A DNA stretch of 58,400 nucleotides, from assembly GCF_019232825.1 (NCBI RefSeq), contig NZ_JAFAND010000038.1, positions 1 to 58,400 of the forward strand, in the 5' to 3' direction. Made by a program: the position numbers and the translations under genes. Shown piece by piece: positions 11,339 through 19,204 of the stretch; positions within the stretch are counted from its first letter, which is position 1; each line of letters opens with the position of its first letter. The DNA comes from Paludibacterium sp. (lineage in GTDB: Bacteria; Pseudomonadota; Gammaproteobacteria; Burkholderiales; Chromobacteriaceae). The notes under the pieces are model-generated. The model was not told where the DNA came from. It searched no databases and was given only the letters and a program-made list of their open reading frames with translations.

Positions 11339-11397
11339 CTGTTCCGTCGCTCATCTGACGGAACAGCACGCTCCGGTCAGATGAGCAGCTGTTTTTT
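11339..11397 (+). ncRNA. Overlapping mutually exclusive hairpins ending in a terminator (attenuator or small RNA candidate)
   Basis: On the plus strand CTGTTCCGTC (11339-11348) can pair perfectly with GACGGAACAG (11357-11366). Alternatively GCTCATCTGAC (11349-11359) pairs with GTCAGATGAGC (11376-11386), extended inward by GGA/TCC across one bulge, and six T residues follow at 11392-11397. The two stems share 11349-11366 and cannot coexist, the classic antiterminator/terminator layout. No plus-strand gene follows for over 1.9 kb, so this may end a short plus-strand RNA. On the minus strand the same dyads lie in the leader of the DapA-family gene. The 305-base gap 11252-11556 otherwise holds no gene that I can support. 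Confidence 0.5.
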
Positions 11398-11533
11398 AGC
11401 TTTGGCGAACCCGCACGCAAACGCCGCGCCCGGTTGGGCGAGGGAATCGGCGAAATGAGTGCGTGCGGTATCCATGACTTGCAATGTAAATGGCTTTATG
11501 ACGTTTGGCAATAGTGTTGTCGGACAAAAGCGC

Positions 11534-11553
11534 AAAAACGGGCACGGGCCCGT
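11534..11553 (-). terminator. Rho-independent terminator of the nitrilase-family gene
   Basis: On the minus strand ACGGGC, a CCGT loop and GCCCGT form a 6-bp stem followed by a T-run, starting three bases after the nitrilase stop codon. It separates the GntR-nitrilase transcript from the DapA-family gene. Confidence 0.7.
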
Positions 11554-11556
11554 CTT

Positions 11557-12381
11557 TCAATCCGACTGGCCATCAATGGCAAACCAGCGCCGGCCGCCCT
11601 CCGCTTGATGCACGCTGCCAGCCAAGCCGATCCGTCGCTCTGAGCGATAGTCGTACGCGGCGCGCGCCCGTGCGAGCACGCTCAGGTCGAGTTCGACCAC
11701 CCGCTGCTCCGGCCTAGCGCCGCACTCGGCGACGATCTCGCCGAACGGGTCGACCACGACGCTCTCGCCGGGGAACTGATGGCCGTCGCCCCCGCCGCAG
11801 CGGTTGACCAGCACGGCGTACATCTGATTCTCCATGGCGCGCGCGACGATGGCGCGCCGGTGCACCGGGCCGTACGGGTCCATGTTGCCATCGGTGACCA
11901 GCAGCACCTCGGCGCCGAGCGTGGCCAGCGCCCGCGCCGACTCGGGAAACTCGATGTCGTAGCAGATCAGCGCACCGACTTGCAGACCGCGCCATTCACA
12001 ACACTCGATGCGGTCGCCGGCGGAAAACACACCTTGGTCCGACGCCCACAGATGCGCCTTGCGGTAGCTCAGTGCAAGACCCTCGGGCGTCAACAGCACC
12101 GTGGTATTGAAAAAGCGGCCATCGCGCGCCTCCGCCAAACCGATGGCGATCGATAACCGCTTATCGCGCGCGGCGGCGGCAAGCCGCGACACGGCGGCGC
12201 CGTCGAGCGGCTCGGCGATGCTCGCCACGTTTTGTGGCGTGGGGAAACCGCTCAGGAAGGTTTCCGGGAAAACAATCAGATCGCTATCCGGACGGGCGCG
12301 GTCGATCGCGGCGAGCGCCACGGCCAGGTTGGCCTCCGGATGCCCATCCTCGCAGGGAAGCTGAGCCAATTCGATACGCAT
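11557..12381 (-). CDS. Carbon-nitrogen hydrolase (nitrilase superfamily amidase)
   Basis: The 274-residue cytosolic amidohydrolase carries the nitrilase triad: Glu in VFPETFLSGF, Lys in SYRKAHLW and Cys in ALICYDIEFPE. Family members hydrolyse amides, nitriles or N-carbamoyl compounds; the substrate cannot be read from the sequence. It starts 11 bases after the stop of the GntR/UTRA regulator gene, with GGAG five bases before ATG 12381, so the two are very likely co-transcribed. This suggests that the amidase belongs to the pathway controlled by that regulator, together with the divergent phosphatases. Confidence 0.9.
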   Translation of the reverse strand: MRIELAQLPCEDGHPEANLAVALAAIDRARPDSDLIVFPETFLSGFPTPQNVASIAEPLDGAAVSRLAAAARDKRLSIAIGLAEARDGRFFNTTVLLTPEGLALSYRKAHLWASDQGVFSAGDRIECCEWRGLQVGALICYDIEFPESARALATLGAEVLLVTDGNMDPYGPVHRRAIVARAMENQMYAVLVNRCGGGDGHQFPGESVVVDPFGEIVAECGARPEQRVVELDLSVLARARAAYDYRSERRIGLAGSVHQAEGGRRWFAIDGQSD

Positions 12382-12392
12382 GCCATCTCCGT

Positions 12393-13121
12393 TCAGTCGC
12401 CAGCGGCGGTCTGGCTATCGACGGTGATCAAGATGGCGTCGTGGCGCCAATACTCGTGATCGCAGTCGATGATCTGGCCGTGCTGGTCATAATTAATGCG
12501 AAATACCAGCAATATCGGACTACCTTCGGCCAGGGTCAAGGCCTGCGCCACATCGCCGCGCGCCGCGCTGGGGTAGATGTCGAAGCGGGAACGGCCATAG
12601 TGGATGTCGTATTCGCGCTCATAGATCAGCGTCAGCGACTGCGACAGATCCTTGTCCAGGATGCCGGGAAAGAACTCGGGTTTCAGATGGTGCTCGACAT
12701 ACAGCACCACGCGGCCGTCGATACTGCGGGTGCGTTGTATCCGGTAAAGTTGCGCCATCGCGCCCAGATTCAACTCCTGGCTCAGCGCCGGCGTGGCAAG
12801 CACGGTCGCGGCCGACAACACGCGGGTCTCCACCTGCCGCTGCTGGCGCGTCACCATCTCATGAAAATGCGAGCGGTATTGCGGGTTGTAAATCAACCGC
12901 GGCGGCGACACGAACCAGCCACGCCGGTCTTCGCGATAGATGCGGCCTTCGGCTTCCAGCGCCAGCAACGCGTCTTTGATGGTGATGCGCGTGGTGGAAA
13001 ACAGATCGGACAACTCGCGTTCGGAAGGCAGCTTGGCGCCCAGCGGCAGCAAGCCGCTATCAATCTGCGTGGCCAGGGTCGCCCGTATCTGGGCGGCTTG
13101 GGAGCGAGGCAGGTCAGACAT
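12393..13121 (-). CDS. GntR-family transcriptional regulator with UTRA ligand domain
   Basis: The protein has 242 residues: an N-terminal winged helix of the HutC/GntR type (about 8-75, with GLLPLGAKLPSERELSDLF and TTRITIKDALLAL) and a C-terminal UTRA effector domain (about 85-235). HutC-type regulators are usually repressors released by a pathway metabolite; members next to phosphatases include phosphonate regulators, but the ligand here is not known. The gene is first in a transcript with the amidase and is divergent from two phosphatase-like genes. A perfect 12-bp palindrome lies three bases upstream of its ATG, consistent with autoregulation. No clear ribosome site is visible before the ATG. 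Confidence 0.9.
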   Translation of the reverse strand: MSDLPRSQAAQIRATLATQIDSGLLPLGAKLPSERELSDLFSTTRITIKDALLALEAEGRIYREDRRGWFVSPPRLIYNPQYRSHFHEMVTRQQRQVETRVLSAATVLATPALSQELNLGAMAQLYRIQRTRSIDGRVVLYVEHHLKPEFFPGILDKDLSQSLTLIYEREYDIHYGRSRFDIYPSAARGDVAQALTLAEGSPILLVFRINYDQHGQIIDCDHEYWRHDAILITVDSQTAAGD

Positions 13122-13123
13122 AT

Positions 13124-13135
13124 TGGACTAGTCCA
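13124..13135. promoter_or_regulatory. Candidate GntR/UTRA operator, copy 1
   Basis: TGGACTAGTCCA is a perfect 12-bp palindrome immediately upstream of the regulator ATG. Its shape, a 12-bp dyad centred on CTAG, fits HutC-subfamily GntR operators. A degenerate copy lies at 13300-13311, next to the divergent gene. Confidence 0.6.
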
Positions 13136-13299
13136 CAATGTTTCTCGAACAGCTCGGCGGGGAGCGCTAAATTTTGCCACTCTACTCGCCCGATATTGCA
13201 AAAAAATGATAGCGCGTCTTTTCTCTGCCCGTCGCCGAACCCGCCGCGCCAAAGTCATATACTTGTCATTTTATCTGAATATGATCGGCTCGGATCGGC

Positions 13300-13311
13300 T
13301 GACCTAGTCCA
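13300..13311. promoter_or_regulatory. Candidate GntR/UTRA operator, copy 2
   Basis: TGACCTAGTCCA shares the exact right half TAGTCCA with the perfect palindrome at 13124-13135. It lies 27 bases upstream of the phosphatase-family start codon, so one regulator could control both divergent transcripts. Confidence 0.5.
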
Positions 13312-13338
13312 ACATCAAATAATGACGCAGGAATATTC

Positions 13339-14145
13339 ATGCAAAGAAAAGTGATTTTGGTATTGATCGACGGCCTCGCCTGGCAAGTGGCGCGCGACAG
13401 CCTCGGCTATCTGCTGGGGCTCGCCGAAGCCGGTCGCGCCAGTGCCTACTCGCTCTGCGCCGCGTTGCCATCGCTGTCGCGCCCGCTGTACGAGTGCATC
13501 CTCACCGGCGCGGCGCCGGTCGACAGCGGTATCGTGCACAACGGCGTACGCCGTCTTTCCAACCAGTCGAGCCTCTTCCACTTGGCTCGCGCCGGCGGGC
13601 GCCGCACTGCCGCCGCGGCTTATCACTGGATCAGCGAACTGTACAACCGCTCGCCCTACGTTGCGCGCCGCGACCGCCACACCAACGATGACTCGTTGCC
13701 GATTCAGCACGGCATGTTCTACCACTGCGACGACTATCCGGATGAACATCTGTTATTGGATGCGGATACCTTGCTCCGCCTGCACGCGCCGGATTTCCTG
13801 CTGGTGCATCCGATGAATGTCGATGATGCCGGCCATCGCCACGGGCTCGACTCGGCGGCCTACCGCAACGCGGCACGACGCTTCGACGCCCTGTTGTCCG
13901 ACTATCTGTCCGACTGGCTGGCCGCTGGCTATCAGATCCTCGTCACCAGCGATCACGGCATGAATGCCGACGGCACGCACGGCGGTAGTCTGCCGGAAGA
14001 GCGCGAAGTGCCGCTATTCGTGCTCGGCGACGGATTCAGCCATCACCCCAGCCTCACCATCGACCAGACCATGCTGTGCGGCAGCATGGCGACGCTGATG
14101 GGGCTCGCCCACGACAAACCTTATTGCCCGGAGCTGCTCGCCTGA
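13339..14145 (+). CDS. Alkaline phosphatase superfamily hydrolase (nucleotide pyrophosphatase/phosphodiesterase-like)
   Basis: The protein has 268 residues without a signal peptide, so it is cytosolic. The superfamily metal and nucleophile positions are visible: the first Asp in LVLIDGLAW, a PSLSRPLYECILTG segment where the Ser/Thr nucleophile sits, then VDDAGHRHG, TSDHGMN and THGG with the Asp and His metal ligands. Relatives cleave phosphate mono- or diesters or phosphonoacetate. The substrate is unknown. ATG 13339 has AGGA eight bases upstream. The stop overlaps the next ATG by one base (TGATG), so it is coupled to the HAD-IB gene. I infer a two-step dephosphorylation route controlled by the divergent GntR. 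Confidence 0.85.
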   Translation: MQRKVILVLIDGLAWQVARDSLGYLLGLAEAGRASAYSLCAALPSLSRPLYECILTGAAPVDSGIVHNGVRRLSNQSSLFHLARAGGRRTAAAAYHWISELYNRSPYVARRDRHTNDDSLPIQHGMFYHCDDYPDEHLLLDADTLLRLHAPDFLLVHPMNVDDAGHRHGLDSAAYRNAARRFDALLSDYLSDWLAAGYQILVTSDHGMNADGTHGGSLPEEREVPLFVLGDGFSHHPSLTIDQTMLCGSMATLMGLAHDKPYCPELLA

Positions 14146-14798
14146 TGCCACTCGCGATTTTCGACCTCGACGACACCCTGATCGACGGCGACAGTTCGTC
14201 GCTGTTTCTGCGCTATCAAGTGGAACACCAGCTCGCCGGCGCCGACATGCTGGCGCGCGAGGCCGCCATGATGGCCGACTACCGCGCCGGCAGGCTGGCC
14301 ATGGACGACTACATGGCCTTCACCTTGCAACCGCTGGGTCAATGCACCACCGAACAGGTGGCGCACTGGGCCGACGATTATCTGCGTACTTGGATACTGC
14401 CGAGAGTGTTTCCCCAGGCGCACGCCGCACTGGCGCGCTACCGCGCGGAAGGCTGGCGCATCGTCGTGGTATCGGCCACCGGCGAGCATTTGGTGCGGCC
14501 GATCGCCGCCGCGCTCGGCGTCGACGACGTGCTGGCCATCCAATTGGAAACCCACGCCGGCCGCTACACCGGCCGCACCACCGGCACACTGACCTATCAG
14601 CACGGCAAGGTATTACGGCTGCAGGCGTGGCTGTCGAGCCAGCATGAAACGCTCGACGGCAGTCACGGCTACAGCGACTCGATCAACGACGTGCCGCTAT
14701 TGGAGGCGGTGAGCCAGGCCCACGTCATCAACCCCGACGCGCTGCTTCTGGCCGTGGCCGACGAACGCCGGTGGCAAACGCTCGCCTGGCGGCATTGA
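14145..14798 (+). CDS. HAD-IB family phosphatase
   Basis: This is a 217-residue SerB-like haloacid dehalogenase. Motif I is FDLDDTLIDGDSS (nucleophile and acid/base Asp), motif II is VVSATGEH (Ser or Thr), and motif III is YSDSINDVPLL with the Mg-binding Asp. The length and pattern fit the HAD-IB subfamily hydrolases annotated as phosphoserine-phosphatase-like. The start at 14145 overlaps the preceding stop, replacing longer upstream in-frame starts. A paralogue of similar length lies at 46211-46876. Its coupling to the phosphatase-superfamily gene suggests that both act on the same organophosphate. Confidence 0.88.
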   Translation: MPLAIFDLDDTLIDGDSSSLFLRYQVEHQLAGADMLAREAAMMADYRAGRLAMDDYMAFTLQPLGQCTTEQVAHWADDYLRTWILPRVFPQAHAALARYRAEGWRIVVVSATGEHLVRPIAAALGVDDVLAIQLETHAGRYTGRTTGTLTYQHGKVLRLQAWLSSQHETLDGSHGYSDSINDVPLLEAVSQAHVINPDALLLAVADERRWQTLAWRH

Positions 14799-14799
14799 A

Positions 14800-15702
14800 T
14801 CAGCGCGCGGAAACCGGCGCCGCCTGCGGGCGCGGCGCCGGCTTCTTGAACACCAGCACGTTGCCGATCAGCACCAGCACGACGCCGGCCAGCGCCGCCG
14901 GCGTCCAACGGTAGCCTTCCCATAGCGCAGACACATTCAGCGCCACGAGCGGAAACAGCACCGTACAGTAGGCGGCGCGCTCCGCCCCCAGACGGCCGAC
15001 CAGCATCAGATAGGCGGTAAATCCGATCACGGAGCCCGGCACCGCCAAATAGAGCAAAGCGCCCCAATAGCGCGGATCGCTCTCCACCCGCAGCGGCACC
15101 CCGGCCAGCAGACAGCCGGCCAACAGGACCAGCGTGCCGGTCAACATCGCCCAGGCGTTGGTCTGCAACGGCATATGGCCCAGCTTCTGCAGCCGGCTCG
15201 ACAGCAAGTTGCCGAACGAAAAACACAGCGTGCCCAAAAACGCCAACCCCAGCCCCCAGAGGCTCAGCCAGGAAAACGACGCCCCGGCCAGTTGCTGCCA
15301 CGATAGCGCCACCACGCCGCTCAAGCCGAAGGCGCCGCCGACCAGCACCTGCGGCGCAATGCGCTGTTTGAAGAACAACCGGGCATTACAGGCATTGAGC
15401 AGCGTGGCCATGGAGAACACCACCGCCACCAGGCCGCTCGGCACCCAGCGGGTGGCATTGTAAAAACAGAGGAAGTTACAGCAGAACAGGCACAGCCCCT
15501 GCGCCAGCACCAGCCGTGCTGCCTCGCCGCGCGGCGGCGCCAAGCGGCGCCGCCAAGCCAGAATGGCGAACAGCACGCATGCGGCCATGGCAAAGCGCAG
15601 CGCGATCGACAACGCAACAGGCGTCGCGCCCAACTCCCATTTAATGGCAATCCAGGTCGTGCCCCAGATCAGGACGGTCAATGCATACAAGATGGCGGTC
15701 AT
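14800..15702 (-). CDS. EamA/DMT-family transporter
   Basis: The 300-residue inner-membrane protein has about ten hydrophobic helices in two EamA repeats. It opens with YALTVLIWGTTWIAIKWELG and ends in a basic tail, as in RhaT/YdcZ-type drug/metabolite exporters. Substrates in this family include amino acids and metabolites, so none can be assigned. I set the start at ATG 15702, where the membrane protein begins and a GGGAGC ribosome site is present; the longer reading frame has an implausible N-terminus. It is divergent from an AraC regulator, a common pairing in which the regulator controls the exporter. Confidence 0.88.
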   Translation of the reverse strand: MTAILYALTVLIWGTTWIAIKWELGATPVALSIALRFAMAACVLFAILAWRRRLAPPRGEAARLVLAQGLCLFCCNFLCFYNATRWVPSGLVAVVFSMATLLNACNARLFFKQRIAPQVLVGGAFGLSGVVALSWQQLAGASFSWLSLWGLGLAFLGTLCFSFGNLLSSRLQKLGHMPLQTNAWAMLTGTLVLLAGCLLAGVPLRVESDPRYWGALLYLAVPGSVIGFTAYLMLVGRLGAERAAYCTVLFPLVALNVSALWEGYRWTPAALAGVVLVLIGNVLVFKKPAPRPQAAPVSAR

Positions 15703-15822
15703 GGTTTCGCTCCCGGCTTTTGTTTCAGCATGCGCCGGCGGGACACGGCCATATTGCACAATCCTGCGCATTTCACGCGCCCAATCCACGCAAATGTCAT
15801 TCGCCACGCTACACTGCTCAGT

Positions 15823-16719
15823 ATGGAAACGCCGCTCTACCGCCCACAGCCGGCCAGCCCGGTCTACGAAGTCCTCAGCCACTCGCGCGCCGACCTGGAG
15901 CGCGAGGCGCAGCTGGGCGACGGCCTGCGCGCGGCGTTATGGCTGCGCGAAACCTTGGAAGACACCCTCTACGACCGGCCGGCGCATCACACGCTATCGC
16001 TGTATCTGGAGGACGGCTACGACGTTTTTCTGGATGGCCAGCCGCACCGGCGCGGCGGCCCTGGCAAGCTATGTCTGCTGCCGGCCGAGCACGAATCGTA
16101 TTGGCGCATCAACGGCCGCATCCGCTTCGTGCATTTCTATTTCACCCAGGAACAGTTCGGCGCGCAGGCGGTACGCATGCTCGACGCCGAACCGCGCACC
16201 GTGGCGCTGCGACAGGACATCTATCTGGAAGACCGGCGCCTGGCGGCGCTGGCGCGGCAACTGGCCGCCGAATCTTGGCAAGACAGCGAAAGCCGGCTCA
16301 ACGCCAACGCTCTCGGCCACGAAATGCTGGCCTACCTGCTGCTCAACTACAGCGACCGGCGCCGCGACCTGCGTCCGCGCGGCGGCCTCGCGCCGGCGCA
16401 ACGGCGCCGCGTACTCGATTTGATCGATGCCCGCCTTGGGCAGGAATTGACCGTGGGTGAACTGGCGCGGGAATTGGCGTTGTCCGAATACCATTTCGCG
16501 CGCATGTTCCGCGAATCGGTCGGCGAGGCGCCGCACCGCTGGATCATGCGCCGTCGCCTGGCGCGCGCGCGCCGGCTGCTGGCGCACGGCGACCTGCCGC
16601 TCGACGTCGTCGCCAACCAGGCGGGGTTCAGTCACGCAAGCCACCTGACGCGCCATTTCCGTACCGCATTGGGCGCCACGCCCGGCACCTATCGCCTATG
16701 GGCGCAGGGCCGCCGCTGA
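15823..16719 (+). CDS. AraC-family transcriptional regulator
   Basis: The 298-residue regulator has an N-terminal cupin-like sensing domain (about 20-160) and a C-terminal double helix-turn-helix (about 195-295). The HTH shows LTVGELARELALSEYHFARM and the second helix ends in FSHASHLTRHFRTALGATPG, the AraC signature. The effector is unknown. ATG 15823 is chosen because the domain starts there; no strong ribosome site precedes it. The 120-base gap to the divergent EamA gene should contain both promoters, and the transporter is its most likely target. Confidence 0.9.
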   Translation: METPLYRPQPASPVYEVLSHSRADLEREAQLGDGLRAALWLRETLEDTLYDRPAHHTLSLYLEDGYDVFLDGQPHRRGGPGKLCLLPAEHESYWRINGRIRFVHFYFTQEQFGAQAVRMLDAEPRTVALRQDIYLEDRRLAALARQLAAESWQDSESRLNANALGHEMLAYLLLNYSDRRRDLRPRGGLAPAQRRRVLDLIDARLGQELTVGELARELALSEYHFARMFRESVGEAPHRWIMRRRLARARRLLAHGDLPLDVVANQAGFSHASHLTRHFRTALGATPGTYRLWAQGRR

Positions 16720-16800
16720 CCCCTCGCGCCGCGCTCGCTTGCCCGCTTTCCCGGGCCGTCTGTAAGCTCCATTTACTTCCTCGCCGATGAAAGACCCGCG

Positions 16801-17310
16801 ATGACGACGATGGCTTTCGATACGCTGCAATTCGCCAACCGGCTCAAAGCCGCCGGCGTGCCCAGCGCACACGCCGAAGCCGAGGCCTGCGCCTTGGCCG
16901 AAGTCCTCGCGGGCCAAGGAGAGCGGCTCGCCACCAAACAAGACGTGGACGCGCTCGGACAACGCATTGACTTGCTGGAAACACAAATCGAAGAGCGGCT
17001 CGCCACCAAACAAGATGTGGACGCGCTCGGACACCGAATCGACTTGCTGGAAGCGCAAATCGAGCTGCGCGCCACCAAGGCGGACCTCGCCGCGCTAGAA
17101 GCAGAGATGGGACGTGTCGAAGAGCGGCTGGAAGCGGAGATGGGACGCATCGAGGAGCGGCTGGAAACCAAAATCGAAAAAAGCGCGTTGCGCCTTCATG
17201 GCGAAATCATGGCGCTTGGCCATCAGATGGGACTGATGCGCTGGATGATGGGTTTGATGGTGGCGGGGCTCACCTCGCTGATCGCCAAGGCGTTCCTGCC
17301 TGGACTGTAA
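16801..17310 (+). CDS. Coiled-coil protein with C-terminal membrane helix (DUF1640-like)
   Basis: The 169-residue protein begins with a short helical cap (FDTLQFANRLKAAGVPSAHA), continues as a long heptad coiled coil (about 40-140) and ends with one hydrophobic helix (about 145-165, MGLMVAGLTSLIAKAFLPG). This is the layout of DUF1640/CCDC90 proteins. A 24-residue unit beginning ERLATKQDVDALG occurs twice in tandem, and EAEMGR and EERLE units follow. Its function is unknown; family members are tail-anchored and multimeric. ATG 16801 is used, with ATG 16810 as the alternative. Confidence 0.75.
   Translation: MTTMAFDTLQFANRLKAAGVPSAHAEAEACALAEVLAGQGERLATKQDVDALGQRIDLLETQIEERLATKQDVDALGHRIDLLEAQIELRATKADLAALEAEMGRVEERLEAEMGRIEERLETKIEKSALRLHGEIMALGHQMGLMRWMMGLMVAGLTSLIAKAFLPGL
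16921..17064 (+). repeat. 72-bp direct tandem repeat inside the coiled-coil gene
   Basis: Two copies start at 16921 and 16993, each beginning GAGCGGCTCGCCACCAAACA and differing at only a few positions. The 72-bp period keeps the frame and encodes the duplicated 24-residue coiled-coil unit, so copy-number change would alter coil length without a frameshift. Confidence 0.85.
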
Positions 17311-17332
17311 ACACCGGCCACGAACCACGCGG

Positions 17333-17359
17333 GCGGCCACACATGGCCGCTTTTCTTTT
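17333..17359 (+). terminator. Terminator after the coiled-coil gene
   Basis: GCGGCCA, a CACA loop and TGGCCGC form a 7-bp stem, followed by TTTTCTTTT. It closes the coiled-coil transcript before the cyd control region. Confidence 0.8.
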
Positions 17360-17374
17360 GCCCGGCTTGTGCAC

Positions 17375-17391
17375 TGCGACAATTTGTCGCA
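17375..17391. promoter_or_regulatory. Perfect 17-bp palindrome upstream of the cyd operon
   Basis: TGCGACAATTTGTCGCA is an 8+1+8 perfect dyad 78 bases before cydP. Its arms read GCGAC and GTCGC, resembling the GCGNC/GNCGC half sites described for RegA/PrrA/RoxR redox regulators, which control terminal oxidases in other proteobacteria. No FNR-type TTGAT-ATCAA site is obvious here. The identification is inference. Confidence 0.5.
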
Positions 17392-17468
17392 TCGCTCCTC
17401 ATACCCCCTCCCCCTATCATGAGGGTTGGCCGTGCAGTCGATGCGGCCTCCATCTAACAACAAAAGCC

Positions 17469-17645
17469 ATGATGAGCCGTTACCGACGTGAAATTATCGC
17501 CGTGCTGGTGATCAAGATCGTTTTGATTCTGGTGATCAAGACGATCTGGTTTCCCGACCGGCCCGACGTCAGCAGTCAGGCGGTCGCCGACCGTCTGCTG
17601 ACGACGCCCGCGCCTGTCTCGGGCGGCTCGAAGGAGCCCCCATGA
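17469..17645 (+). CDS. cydP: Cytochrome bd oxidase small accessory protein CydP
   Basis: The 58-residue single-pass membrane protein begins MMSRYRREIIAVLVIKIV and continues with a second hydrophobic stretch before a Pro-rich tail. Size, sequence type and position immediately before cydA match the CydP subunit found in betaproteobacterial cyd operons. The stop overlaps the cydA ATG (ATGA), so translation is coupled. ATG 17469 is chosen, with ATG 17472 as an equal alternative; longer upstream reading is not membrane-like. CydP probably supports assembly or stability of the bd oxidase, as known for this family. Confidence 0.85.
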   Translation: MMSRYRREIIAVLVIKIVLILVIKTIWFPDRPDVSSQAVADRLLTTPAPVSGGSKEPP

Positions 17646-19204
17646 CAGAAACATTGGTTGACCTCTCGCGATTGCAGTTCGCCGTCACGGCGCTGTATCA
17701 CTTCCTGTTCGTGCCGCTGACATTGGGCTTGAGCATGCTGCTGGTGATCATGGAGTCGGTGTACGTGATCACCGGCAAACAGATCTATCAGGACATGACC
17801 CGCTACTGGGGCAAGCTGTTCGGCATCAATTTCGCCCTCGGCGTCACCACCGGCATCACCATGGAGTTTCAGTTCGGCACCAACTGGGCCTATTACTCGC
17901 ACTACGTCGGCGATATCTTCGGCGCGCCGCTGGCGATCGAGGGACTGATGGCATTCTTCCTCGAATCGACTTTCATCGGCCTGTTCTTCTTCGGCTGGGA
18001 CCGGCTCTCGCGCGTCAAGCACCTGATGGTGACCATGTTGACTGCCGTCGGCTCCAATCTGTCGGCGCTGTGGATACTGATCGCCAACGGCTGGATGCAG
18101 GACCCGGTCGGCGCGCATTTCAACTACCGCACCATGCGCATGGAGTTGTCGAGCTTCTGGGACATCCTGTTCAATCCGACCGCGCAGGCCAAGTTCGTGC
18201 ACACCGTCAGCGCCGGCTACGTCACCGCGGCCTGTTTCGTGCTGGGCATTTCCAGCTGGTATCTGCTCAAGGGGCGCGACATCGCCTTCGCGCGCCGCAG
18301 CTTCCGCATCGCCGCCGCCTTCGGTTTCGCCGCCGCCTTGTCGGTGATCGTGCTGGGCGACGAATCGGGCTACACGGTCAGCGAGTCGCAACAAACCAAG
18401 ATGGCGGCGATCGAGGCCATTTGGAATACCGAGCCGGCGCCGGCCGGCCTGACACTATTCGCGCTGCCCGATCAGGCGGCGCGCGTCAATCGCTACGAGC
18501 TGCAGATCCCCTATGTCATGGGGCTGATCGGCACCCGCTCCACCACCAAGGAAATTCCCGGCATCAACCAGATCGTGGCCAAGAACCGCGCCCGCATCAT
18601 CGACGGTCAACAAGCGGTGATCGCGCTGGAAGCGCTGCGCAAGTCGCCGGACGATGCCGCCTTGCGCGCCGCCTTCGAGCAACATGAGGCCAATCTCGGT
18701 TTCGGCTTGCTGCTGAAGAAGTACGTCGCCGACGTGCGCCAAGCCACACCGGCCGTCATCGATCAAGCGGCCTGGAGCACCATCCCCAAGGTGGCGCCGC
18801 TGTTCTGGGGTTTTCGCGCCATGGTGGGCCTCGGCTTCAGCTTCCTGATCCTGTTTAGCGCAGCTTTGTTGTTCTCGCTGAAAAACACCTTCGCCAACAA
18901 GCGTTGGCTGTTGCGCTGGGCCGTATGCTGGCTGCCCATGCCCTGGCTCGCTTGCGAGCTCGGCTGGTTCGTGGCCGAGTATGGCCGCCAGCCCTGGACC
19001 ATCTACGGCCTGCTGCCGACCCATTTGTCCACCTCGTCGCTGGGCATCGCCTCGGTCGCGGGTTCGCTCGCGGGCTTCGTACTGTTCTACACCGCGCTGT
19101 TGGTGGTCGAGCTGTTCCTGATGGTCAAATATGCCCGCCTCGGTCCGTCCAGTTTGGGCACCGGGCGTTATCACCATGAAACCCGCGCACAGGGAGCTCA
19201 ATGA
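17642..19204 (+). CDS. cydA: Cytochrome bd ubiquinol oxidase subunit I
   Basis: The 520-residue integral membrane protein is the heme-carrying, quinol-oxidising subunit of cytochrome bd, which reduces oxygen to water with high affinity and without pumping protons. It contains LSRLQFAVTALYHFLFVPLT (His ligand region near the N-terminus), GVTTGITMEFQFGTNWAYYS, the His in KFVHTVSAGYV, and the Q-loop segment beginning GYTVSESQQTKMAAIE. The length is normal for the family. The gene overlaps cydP by four bases at its 5' end and cydB by four at its 3' end, forming a tightly coupled cydPABX operon for microaerobic respiration. Confidence 0.97.
   Translation: MTETLVDLSRLQFAVTALYHFLFVPLTLGLSMLLVIMESVYVITGKQIYQDMTRYWGKLFGINFALGVTTGITMEFQFGTNWAYYSHYVGDIFGAPLAIEGLMAFFLESTFIGLFFFGWDRLSRVKHLMVTMLTAVGSNLSALWILIANGWMQDPVGAHFNYRTMRMELSSFWDILFNPTAQAKFVHTVSAGYVTAACFVLGISSWYLLKGRDIAFARRSFRIAAAFGFAAALSVIVLGDESGYTVSESQQTKMAAIEAIWNTEPAPAGLTLFALPDQAARVNRYELQIPYVMGLIGTRSTTKEIPGINQIVAKNRARIIDGQQAVIALEALRKSPDDAALRAAFEQHEANLGFGLLLKKYVADVRQATPAVIDQAAWSTIPKVAPLFWGFRAMVGLGFSFLILFSAALLFSLKNTFANKRWLLRWAVCWLPMPWLACELGWFVAEYGRQPWTIYGLLPTHLSTSSLGIASVAGSLAGFVLFYTALLVVELFLMVKYARLGPSSLGTGRYHHETRAQGAQ

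Noticed and set aside
11455-11514. 19-codon plus-strand ORF after the attenuator-like structure
   Set aside because: It has a weak ribosome site and no conservation evidence, so it is not reported as a gene.
11252-11556. Lysine riboswitch upstream of the DapA-family gene
   Set aside because: The leader has overlapping simple hairpins but none of the multi-junction core expected of a lysine riboswitch.
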